Shown here piece by piece: positions 31,719 to 37,851 of a stretch of DNA of 37,851 nt. The position numbers and the translations under genes were made by a program. Each line of letters opens with the position of its first letter. Within the stretch, counting starts at the first letter, position 1. Under the pieces are notes generated by a model. That model saw nothing but the letters and a program-made list of their open reading frames with translations, was not told where the DNA came from and did not search any database. Source of the stretch: Pseudomonas karstica (lineage in GTDB: Bacteria > Pseudomonadota > Gammaproteobacteria > Pseudomonadales > Pseudomonadaceae); the NCBI RefSeq assembly GCF_009707515.1, contig NZ_WLYI01000045.1, positions 1 through 37,851 of the forward strand, in the 5' to 3' direction.

Positions 31719-31770
31719 ACTATCGCCCTGGTCGATGGTTAATGGTTATGAAGTATCGGCTTGGAGGGTG

Positions 31771-31787
31771 ATTATGGCAACCATAGT
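31771..31787. promoter_or_regulatory. Candidate LysR operator upstream of PACE gene
   Basis: ATTATGG-CAA-CCATAGT is a 17-bp near-palindrome with one mismatch. It lies between the divergent starts and covers an in-frame ATG at 31774, which argues for the later PACE start at 31807. Confidence 0.45.
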
Positions 31788-31806
31788 CACTCACGGAGCA
31801 CGGGTC

Positions 31807-32244
31807 ATGAGCCCTACCAAAACCATCACTGAACGCTTTTTTCAGGCCATCGGCTTCGAGGGCCTGGCCTTGTTGATCTGTACCCCGCTGTTGGTCTGGA
31901 TCACGGGCAGGCCCGCGCTGGAGATGGGTGCGGTAACTTTGGCCATCAGCATTATGGCGCTGACCTGGAACATTATTTTCAACAGCCTGTTCGACCGTCT
32001 CAAGGTGCGCCTGCAACTGAGCAATGGCGGCTGGAGCCGGGTGCTGCACGCCCTGATGTTCGAAGGCGGCCTGATCATTGTCTGTGTGCCATTGATTGCT
32101 GCCTGGCTGAACATCAGTCTGATGCAGGCCTTCATCCTCGACATCGGCGTATTGCTGTTCTTCCTGCCGTACACCTTTGTGTACCACTGGGGTTATGACG
32201 TGCTGCGGGAGAAGTTTTTGCAGCGGCGAGCGCTGGCAGCGTAG
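31807..32244 (+). CDS. PACE-family efflux transporter
   Basis: This 145-aa inner-membrane protein has four helices in two bacterial-transmembrane-pair domains. Landmarks are RFFQAIGFEGLALLI at the start, ALTWNIIFNSLFDRLKVRLQ (W-N and N in helix 2), RVLHALMFEGGLIIVCVPL (matching the first helix of repeat two), and YTFVYHWGYDVLREKF at the end. PACE proteins export biocides such as chlorhexidine and short diamines. The ATG at 31807 has GGAG eight bases upstream; an ATG at 31774 also has GGAGGG but would add residues outside the family. It is divergent from its likely LysR regulator. Confidence 0.9.
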   Translation: MSPTKTITERFFQAIGFEGLALLICTPLLVWITGRPALEMGAVTLAISIMALTWNIIFNSLFDRLKVRLQLSNGGWSRVLHALMFEGGLIIVCVPLIAAWLNISLMQAFILDIGVLLFFLPYTFVYHWGYDVLREKFLQRRALAA

Positions 32245-32264
32245 GAGCCAGCGTGCCGGCTCCT
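32243..32264. terminator. Hairpin after PACE gene
   Basis: AGGAGCC (32243-32249) pairs with GGCTCCT (32258-32264) around an 8-base loop, overlapping the PACE stop. It separates PACE from the convergent SDR gene. No T-run. Confidence 0.45.
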
Positions 32265-32278
32265 GATTCGGCGCGGGA

Positions 32279-33037
32279 CTACAAAAACATCCCACCCGAG
32301 GCTTCGACACGCTGCCCGGTGATCCAGTGACCACCGTCGGCCAGCAGGGTGGAAATCGCCCCGCCAATGTCGTCCGGCAGGCCGACTCGACCCAGGGCGG
32401 TATTGCTGGCGACAAAGGTATTGAGGTCGGTGTTATCGCGCACCGCGCCACCACCGAAGTCGGTGGCAATCGCACCTGGGGCCAGAGTGTTGACGCTGAT
32501 ACCACGAGTGCCCAACTCCTTGGCCTGGTAGCGGGTCAGCACTTCCACCGCGCCTTTCATCGAAGCGTAAGCCGAATAGCCCGGCAGGCTGAAACGGGTC
32601 AGGCCGCTGGAGATGTTGAGGATCCGGCCACCGTCGGCGATCAGCGCCAGCAGGTTCTGTGTCAGGAAGAACGGGCCTTTGAGATGGATGGCGACCATCT
32701 GATCGAACTGTTCTTCGCTGGTATCAGCAAAGCTTGCGTGGGCCCCGATACCTGCATTGTTGATCAGGAAGTCAAAGTGATCCTGGGCGAAAACGTTCTT
32801 CAGCAAGGTGCCGACCTCGGCGGTAAAGGCTGCGAACGTCGAGCTCTGGCTGACATCCAATTTCAGCATGGCCCCACGGCCACCGAGCTTTTCAATCTGC
32901 GCGACCACCGATTGGGCTTCGTCGGCCTTGCTGTGGTAGGTGCCGATAATATCCACGCCTTGTGCCGCCAGGTGCAGTGCAGCGCTTTTGCCCAAGCCGC
33001 GACTGGCGCCGGTGATGAGTGCGATTTTACGGGTCAT
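32279..33037 (-). CDS. Short-chain dehydrogenase/reductase
   Basis: This 252-aa classical SDR has TGASRGLG at 9-16, NNAG at 93-96, Ser143/144, and Tyr157-x3-Lys161 in YASMK, ending ASGGMFL as in FabG-like reductases. I chose the ATG at 33037 with GAGGA upstream; the frame stays open to 33316 but crosses the divergent LysR gene. The substrate is unknown. It is divergent from the LysR gene at 33159. Confidence 0.88.
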   Translation of the reverse strand: MTRKIALITGASRGLGKSAALHLAAQGVDIIGTYHSKADEAQSVVAQIEKLGGRGAMLKLDVSQSSTFAAFTAEVGTLLKNVFAQDHFDFLINNAGIGAHASFADTSEEQFDQMVAIHLKGPFFLTQNLLALIADGGRILNISSGLTRFSLPGYSAYASMKGAVEVLTRYQAKELGTRGISVNTLAPGAIATDFGGGAVRDNTDLNTFVASNTALGRVGLPDDIGGAISTLLADGGHWITGQRVEASGGMFL

Positions 33038-33158
33038 GGTGAAGTCCTCGTAGTGGTGATTGATCGTGGGACTAAGTGTATTTGTACGGTCATTACGTGA
33101 TAAACAGAGCTGAACCGGATTCACTGACCGGGCAAACCGAACAATCAGGGCCTGGGTC

Positions 33159-34064
33159 ATGAATAAGCTGGAACTGCTGCGTACCTTTGTTCGCGTCTCC
33201 GAATTGTCGAGTTTTACCCAAGCGGGCGTGAGCCTTGGCTTGCCACGCTCCACCGTGTCCGAGCATGTCCAGGCCCTGGAAGAACTGCTCGGGGCCCGCC
33301 TGTTGCAGCGCACCACTCGCAGGGTCCAGGCGACTCAGGATGGCCGGGTGTTGTATGAGCGCAGCAAGGATTTGTTGTCGCACATGGAGGAACTCGAAGG
33401 CCTGTTTCGCCAGGACGAGGCGCAGCTGATCGGGCGAATCCGTATCGATATGCCCAATGTCATGGCCCGTAAACTGATTCTGCCGCACTTGCCTGAATTC
33501 ATGGATCGACATCCGCTGGTTGAGCTGGAGATCAGCAGCACCGATCGTCAGGTGGATCTACTGGCCGAAGGTTTCGATTGTGTGCTGCGGGTGGGGGCAC
33601 AGCCGGACCAGTCTGTGGTGGCGCGGCTGTTGTGCAGCATGCCGATGATCAACTGTGCCAGCCCTGCCTACCTGCAACGTTATGGCGTGCCCAAGACCCT
33701 GGCCGACCTGGCCAATCACCAGTTGGTGCATTACGTACGCCCGCTGGGCGCGCGCTCGCCGGGGTTCGAGTACCAGCATGGCAACAAGGTGCAGCACGTA
33801 GCCATGGCCGGGCGGGTCACGGTCAACAGCACCGACGCTTATCAATCGGCCTGCCTGGGTGGCTTTGGCTTGATCCAGGTGCCGCTGTTGGGGATTGGCG
33901 AGTTACTGGCCAGTGGCGAGTTGGTGGCGGTATTGCCTGAGTATCCGGGGCCCGCGTTGGATGTGTCGCTGTTATACGCGGGCCAGCGGCATTTGCCGTT
34001 GCGGGTGCGGGTGTTCATGGATTGGCTGGCGGCCACCCTGCAAGGCGCTTTAACGGCGGGATGA
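33159..34064 (+). CDS. LysR-family regulator (divergent from SDR)
   Basis: This 301-aa LysR protein is of the AaeR/PA-type subgroup: MNKLELLRTFVRVSELSSFT, then AGVSLGLPRSTVSEHVQALE as the helix-turn-helix, then RTTRRVQATQDG. The effector domain has RIRIDMPNVMARKLILPHLP and FDCVLRVGAQPDQSVVARLL, typical of the group that controls short-chain dehydrogenases and quinone reductases. It is divergent from the SDR gene. It overlaps the convergent LysR gene by 15 bp at the 3' end. Confidence 0.87.
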   Translation: MNKLELLRTFVRVSELSSFTQAGVSLGLPRSTVSEHVQALEELLGARLLQRTTRRVQATQDGRVLYERSKDLLSHMEELEGLFRQDEAQLIGRIRIDMPNVMARKLILPHLPEFMDRHPLVELEISSTDRQVDLLAEGFDCVLRVGAQPDQSVVARLLCSMPMINCASPAYLQRYGVPKTLADLANHQLVHYVRPLGARSPGFEYQHGNKVQHVAMAGRVTVNSTDAYQSACLGGFGLIQVPLLGIGELLASGELVAVLPEYPGPALDVSLLYAGQRHLPLRVRVFMDWLAATLQGALTAG

Positions 34065-34967
34065 CAACTGTTGCGGGGCGAGGAAGGCATCGTGGAAGTA
34101 GTCCCGGAACGCCTGCATCGCCGGTGTAAACGTACGTTCGCGATGCCAGGCCAGGCCGACACTCATCGGCGTTATTGGGTCAGTTACGCTTACCGTCTCG
34201 ATGCGCTTGCCCTCCAGGGACCAGGGGCGGTGCACCAGGTCCGACAGAATCGCCACGCCGCTGCCGTTGGCGACCATGCTGCGCACCGCTTCCACCGAGC
34301 TGGTACGCAGCCGTACCTTGGGCATTTGCCCGGCTTGTTCCCAGTAGCGCATGGCACTTTGTTCGGCTTCGTCGACGGTCAGGAAGATATACGGTTGCCC
34401 GGCCACATCGGCGAGGCTGACGGCGGCGCGTTCGCATAGCGGATGATGGCTGGGCAGCCACAGTCGACGCTCGGAATTAAATAGGGTTTGCGAAACAATG
34501 TCCGGGTGGGTGAGGTTGGCGGTGAGGACCACGGCCATGTCGAAGTGGCCGTCCAGCAAACCCTGTTCAATGGCCTGGCGTTCCTGCTCGAAAACCTCGA
34601 TGGTCACGTCGGGATGCCAGTGCTCCATGCGCTGCAAATGGTGTGGCAGGAAGTAACCGAGCACGGTGTAGCTGGCGGCCACCCGCAGCACACCGCTGGC
34701 GCGGTAGTCAGGTAGCGGGCTGTTCAGGGCGTCATCGACACTGCGCACAATCACATAGGCCCGGTTCAGGAAGTGCCGCCCGGCATCGGTCAGGCTCATG
34801 CCCTGGGCCGAGCGCACAAACAGTTGCACACCGAGCATGGCTTCCAGCTCCTTGATCGCCGTGGTCACGGCGGATTGGGAGATGTTCAGGTGAATCGCCG
34901 CCTGGGAGATCTGGCCGATCTCGGCGGTGGCGACGAAGTAGCGAACCTGGCGCAGGGTGAGGGACAT
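34050..34967 (-). CDS. LysR-family regulator (divergent from pxp-like operon)
   Basis: This 305-aa LysR protein starts MSLTLRQVRYFVATAEIGQI, with the winged helix AAIHLNISQSAVTTAIKELE at about residues 22-41. GTGGAG precedes the ATG at 34967; the frame stays open to 35069 without coding character. The effector domain contains LRVAASYTVLGYFLPHHLQR, similar to nitrogen-related LysR regulators. It is divergent from pxpA with a palindrome (35031-35043) between them, so it is the likely activator of that operon. Confidence 0.88.
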   Translation of the reverse strand: MSLTLRQVRYFVATAEIGQISQAAIHLNISQSAVTTAIKELEAMLGVQLFVRSAQGMSLTDAGRHFLNRAYVIVRSVDDALNSPLPDYRASGVLRVAASYTVLGYFLPHHLQRMEHWHPDVTIEVFEQERQAIEQGLLDGHFDMAVVLTANLTHPDIVSQTLFNSERRLWLPSHHPLCERAAVSLADVAGQPYIFLTVDEAEQSAMRYWEQAGQMPKVRLRTSSVEAVRSMVANGSGVAILSDLVHRPWSLEGKRIETVSVTDPITPMSVGLAWHRERTFTPAMQAFRDYFHDAFLAPQQLSSRR

Positions 34968-35028
34968 TGAACGCTCCACAGTGATCGTTCCTGCGCACTG
35001 GGTGGGAGCGAGCAGTATCTGTTTTTCA

Positions 35029-35057
35029 GAAGATAGCCTATCTGATAATAGATCTTC
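35029..35057. promoter_or_regulatory. Candidate LysR operator before pxpA
   Basis: GATAG-C-CTATC (35032-35042) is a perfect palindrome apart from the centre. It sits within wider GAAGAT (35029-35034) and ATCTTC (35052-35057) arms. The site is 73 bp before pxpA and 64 bp before lysR. Confidence 0.5.
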
Positions 35058-35115
35058 CCAAGGGGTCAAGTGACAGCCTAATTTTCATGGCATGAACTTT
35101 CGTGGAGTAACCCCG

Positions 35116-35874
35116 ATGCAGGCAGTGGATTTCAATTCGGACATGGGCGAAGGCTTTGGCCCCTGGACCATTGGCGACGGTGTGGATAACGAGCTGATGG
35201 CGTTTATCAGTTCGGCCAACATCGCCACCGGCTTTCATGCCGGCGACCCTGGCACCATGCGTCGCACTGTCGAGCGCGCCAAGCAATTGGGGGTGGCTAT
35301 TGGTGCCCATCCCGGGTTTCGCGACCTGGTGGGTTTTGGCCGTCGCCACATCAACGCGCCGGCCCAGGAGCTGGTGGACGACATGCTCTACCAACTCGGC
35401 GCCCTGCGGGAAATCGCCCGGGCCCAAGGGGTTTCCCTGCAACACATCAAGCCTCATGGTGCGCTGTACATGCACCTGGCCCGTGACGAAGAAGCGGCAC
35501 GCCTGCTGGTGGAAAACCTGCAACTCGTCGAGCCGACGCTGCGCCTGTATTGCATGCCCGGCTCGGTGATCTGGCGCATTGCCCAGGAACTTGGCCAACC
35601 GGTAGTGCGAGAGTTTTACGCTGACCGTGAGTACGATCTTTCGGGCTCTATCGTTTTTACCCGCAATGTCCGGGCGCTGGATCCGGCGACCGTCGCCGCG
35701 CGGGTGGTGCGTGCTTGCCAGAGCGGTGTGGTGCGGACCGTGGAAGGTGAAGACTTGCCCATCGAATTCGATTCCATCTGCCTGCACAGTGATACCCCCG
35801 GCGCCCTTGACCTGGTGGAAGCGACACGGGCGGCGCTGGATCAAGCGGGGATTGAAGTACGCACCCCGCGATAA
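35116..35874 (+). CDS. pxpA: LamB/YcsF-family protein, PxpA-like 5-oxoprolinase subunit
   Basis: This 252-aa protein has the LamB/YcsF core: VDFNSDMGEGFGPW (residues 4-17), SSANIATGFHAGDPGTMRRT, IGAHPGFRDLVGFGRR, HIKPHGALYMHL and YADREYDLSGSIVFTR. In E. coli PxpA the equivalents are DLNADLGEG and ANIACGFHAGD, so this copy has the Cys-to-Thr change in the latter and belongs to a distinct subgroup. The ATG at 35116 has GGAG at 35104-35107; an ATG at 35092 is less likely. With PxpB and PxpC, the family cleaves 5-oxoproline to glutamate with ATP. First gene of the operon. Confidence 0.85.
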   Translation: MQAVDFNSDMGEGFGPWTIGDGVDNELMAFISSANIATGFHAGDPGTMRRTVERAKQLGVAIGAHPGFRDLVGFGRRHINAPAQELVDDMLYQLGALREIARAQGVSLQHIKPHGALYMHLARDEEAARLLVENLQLVEPTLRLYCMPGSVIWRIAQELGQPVVREFYADREYDLSGSIVFTRNVRALDPATVAARVVRACQSGVVRTVEGEDLPIEFDSICLHSDTPGALDLVEATRAALDQAGIEVRTPR

Positions 35875-35950
35875 AAGACACCGGTGCCCAGACACCGGGT
35901 TTGCATGATTGTTTGCCTGCCTTTCTACAATGATTCCAAGAGGAACAGAC

Positions 35951-36829
35951 ATGGCCGAATCTTCCCCGATCCGCTACAGCTTTGGCGGTGATGAACATCT
36001 GTTTGCCGAAGTCAGCGAGAGCATGTCCCTGGAGGCCTTCTTCAAGGGCATGGCGGTCACCCGTGCGGTGGAGCGCCTGGCCCTGGACGGTGTGCTGGAC
36101 GTTTGCCTGGCCAACGCTTCGTTCCAGATCCGCTTCGACCCGGATCGCATCGCGCCCCATGTGCTGCTTGATGCTGTACAGAGCGCCGAAGCCCAGGCCG
36201 TGGCCGAACGTATCTTGCATACACGGATCATCGAAATTCCGGTGCTGTACAACGACCCCTGGACCTTGGAGACCCTGATGCGTTTTCGCGACCGCCATCA
36301 AGACCCCAGTGGTACCGACCTGGAGTACGCGGCGCGAATCAACGGCCTGGCGGATGTCGAGGCCTTTATCGCCGCTCATAGTGGTGCGCCGTGGTTTGTC
36401 TCGATGGTTGGTTTCGTTGCCGGGCTGCCGTTCATGTTCCAGATGGTGGAGCGCGAGCGCCAGTTACAGGTGCCCAAATACCTGCGCCCGCGTACTGACA
36501 CGCCGAAGTTGACCCTCGGCCATGGTGGCTGCTTCGGCTGTATCTATTCGGTACGCGGGGCCGGTGGTTACCAGATGTTCGGCGTGACCCCGGCACCCAT
36601 CTACGACCCGGCGCAGCAGTTGGCTTACCTCAAGGAACACATGGTGTTCTTTCGCCCGGGCGATATCGTCCAGTTCAAAGCCATGGACCGCGAGGCCTAT
36701 GACGTGGCAATCGCCCAGGTCGAGGCGGGGAGTTTCGACTTGCGCATCCGCCCGGTGGAATTTTCCCTCGATGCCTTTCTCGCCGACCCCGTCGGTTACC
36801 CGAAGTCCCTGCAGGAGGCGCTGGCATGA
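35951..36829 (+). CDS. PxpB-like carboxyltransferase-domain protein, enlarged
   Basis: This 292-aa protein contains the carboxyltransferase domain, subdomain 1 (KipI/PxpB type): IPVLYNDPWTLETL near residue 98, WFVSMVGFVAGLPFMF near 148, and GDIVQFKAMDREAYD near 237. It is about 70 residues longer than E. coli PxpB. Where PxpB has VPAGSVGIGGPQTG, this protein reads LGHGGCFGCIYSVRGAGG, with a Cys-x2-Cys pair. The ATG at 35951 has AGAGGA upstream. It follows pxpA by 76 bp and overlaps pxpC by 4 bp. It could be a 5-oxoprolinase subunit or part of a related amide-cleaving enzyme with another substrate. Confidence 0.78.
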   Translation: MAESSPIRYSFGGDEHLFAEVSESMSLEAFFKGMAVTRAVERLALDGVLDVCLANASFQIRFDPDRIAPHVLLDAVQSAEAQAVAERILHTRIIEIPVLYNDPWTLETLMRFRDRHQDPSGTDLEYAARINGLADVEAFIAAHSGAPWFVSMVGFVAGLPFMFQMVERERQLQVPKYLRPRTDTPKLTLGHGGCFGCIYSVRGAGGYQMFGVTPAPIYDPAQQLAYLKEHMVFFRPGDIVQFKAMDREAYDVAIAQVEAGSFDLRIRPVEFSLDAFLADPVGYPKSLQEALA

Positions 36830-37800
36830 TCAAGGTTCTCAAACCCGGCCTCGCCACCTCGGTGCAAGACCTGGGGCGTGAAGGTTACTACCACTTGGGC
36901 ATTCCACCGTCCGGTGCACTGGATCAGTACGCGTTGAGCGCGGCCAATCACTTGGTGGGCAATCCGGCCGGTGCAGCAGGGTTGGAATGCACGTTGATCG
37001 GCCCGGAGCTGGAGTTTCGGCAGGACGCCTTGGTAGCCTTGAGCGGAGCGCTGATGGCTCCGCGACTGGATGGAGAGGTGGTGCATCAAGATACGGCGTT
37101 CCAGGTGCGCGCCGGGCAGGTGCTGCGGTTTGAGTTTCCCAAGGCCGGAGCACGGACGTATCTGGCAGTGGCGGGGGGCATAGATGTGCCTTTGGTGCTG
37201 GGCAGCCGTTCCACCTATACCCTGGGGGCGTTGGGTGGTTTTGACGGCCGGCGGCTGGCGGAAGGCGACGAACTGCCCATCGGTAGCACCAACGGCAAGG
37301 GGCGCGCGGGCAACAGCTTGCCCATGGCCTTGCGTCAATCGGTGGGCGGGGATGTCACATTGCGGGTGGTGCCGGGGCTGTATTACGAACGCCTGACGGC
37401 AGCGGCGAAAAGCAGCTTCTTCGCCGAAGCCTGGACCGTCGGCTCGGAAGCGGACCGTATCGGCTACCGTTTCAAGGGCGGCAGCGCCTTGAGTTTTCAG
37501 CCACGCGAGCAGCCGTTTGGCGCAGGATCCGACCCCTCGAATATTGTCGACAGCTGTTACCCCATCGGTTCGATCCAGGTACCCGCCGGCCTGGAACCGA
37601 TTGTGTTACATCGGGACGCGGTATCGGGAGGCGGTTACGCAATGATTGGGACGGTGATCAGTGCCGACCTGGACTTGATCGGGCAGATGCAGCCCAACCA
37701 GCGGGCCGGGTTTGTTGCGGTGACGCTAGAGGAAGCGTTGGAGGCGCGGCGGGTGTACAAGAAACGGCTGAAAGTGATGGGTGGGCTCTTCGGGGCCTGA
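36826..37800 (+). CDS. pxpC: PxpC-like carboxyltransferase-domain subunit 2
   Basis: This 324-aa protein of the allophanate-hydrolase subunit 2 / biotin-dependent carboxyltransferase family starts MIKVLKPGLATSVQDLGREG. It has the landmarks YHLGIPPSGALDQYALSAAN, ECTLIGPELEF, LAVAGGIDVPLVLGSRSTYT and the C-terminal GYAMIGTVISADLDLIGQMQ. PxpB and PxpC form a complex that activates and cleaves the substrate with PxpA. ATGA (36826-36829) overlaps the pxpB stop, showing coupling. Length is usual for the family. Confidence 0.88.
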   Translation: MIKVLKPGLATSVQDLGREGYYHLGIPPSGALDQYALSAANHLVGNPAGAAGLECTLIGPELEFRQDALVALSGALMAPRLDGEVVHQDTAFQVRAGQVLRFEFPKAGARTYLAVAGGIDVPLVLGSRSTYTLGALGGFDGRRLAEGDELPIGSTNGKGRAGNSLPMALRQSVGGDVTLRVVPGLYYERLTAAAKSSFFAEAWTVGSEADRIGYRFKGGSALSFQPREQPFGAGSDPSNIVDSCYPIGSIQVPAGLEPIVLHRDAVSGGGYAMIGTVISADLDLIGQMQPNQRAGFVAVTLEEALEARRVYKKRLKVMGGLFGA

Positions 37801-37811
37801 CAACATGGCCT

Positions 37812-37851
37812 TGTAGCCGCTGTCGAGGCACGAGGCTGCGATAAGGGCCGA
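37812..37851. repeat. REP element cut by the window edge
   Basis: TGTAGCCGCTGTCGAGGCACGAGGCTGCGATAAGGGCCGA is the reverse complement of the right arm of the REPIN units at 19616-20130, without a mismatch over its first 32 bases. It starts 12 bp after the pxpC stop and runs out of the window. Confidence 0.85.

Noticed and set aside
1..37851. tRNA, rRNA, transposase or prophage genes
   Set aside because: None were found on reading both strands; no CCA-ending cloverleaf or transposase-like frame was noticed.

Overview
The window is about 38 kb of GC-rich (roughly 60 %) chromosomal DNA that looks like core and near-core genome of a Pseudomonas of the P. fluorescens group. The evidence is the gene content: a phaJ1 / alpha-beta hydrolase / fadD2 / fadD1 block, a PA2169-like four-helix protein, a BdlA-like PAS chemoreceptor, gntR-gntK-gntT, alaC, an ECF42 sigma-factor cluster and a pxpABC-type cluster. 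Many palindromic REP elements starting TGTAGCCGCTG sit between genes. I see no rRNA, tRNA, CRISPR array, transposase or prophage.

Layout. 1-5.1 kb: the 3' part of a TPM-domain membrane protein, a class I SAM methyltransferase, an EamA transporter, a class V aminotransferase behind a DUF3820 gene, and a PA2169-like protein. 5.2-10.6 kb: a fatty-acid/PHA block made of phaJ1 and a lipase-like hydrolase on the minus strand, divergent from two tandem acyl-CoA ligases, fadD2 and fadD1. Each ligase gene is followed by its own terminator. 10.6-15.5 kb: small stress and housekeeping genes (unknown 125-aa protein, CsbD, YihY/BrkB, peptide deformylase, GNAT, a 38-aa lysine-rich protein) and a glutathione transferase divergent from a LysR regulator. 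15.5-19.5 kb: a structured 377-bp gap, a BdlA-like transducer, an MFS transporter and a second glutathione transferase. 19.6-20.1 kb: a tandem array of four REPIN units. 20.2-23.4 kb: the gluconate regulon with three matching GntR-type operators. 23.5-26.4 kb: alaC, a GyrI-like protein, a gap with a probable gene remnant, and a GNAT. 26.4-29.1 kb: NTF2-like, DGPF/YciI and AHSA1 genes and an ECF42 sigma factor, with TGTCGA motifs upstream of the first two. 29.2-35 kb: four LysR regulators interleaved with two short-chain dehydrogenases and a PACE efflux protein. 35.1-37.8 kb: a divergent pxpABC-like operon with an enlarged, unusual B subunit.

How the genes fit together. The lipase-like hydrolase, PhaJ1 and the two FadD enzymes would release, activate and route fatty acids into beta-oxidation or polyhydroxyalkanoate. 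GntR would repress itself, gluconokinase and gluconate permease through three sites. The ECF42 cluster looks like a self-contained regulon in which the sigma factor's C-terminal extension replaces an anti-sigma factor. The best leads for something little described are this ECF42 module, the atypical PxpB-like protein, the REPIN tandem array, and the gene remnant at 25.55-25.73 kb. Most of the rest is ordinary Pseudomonas core genome.
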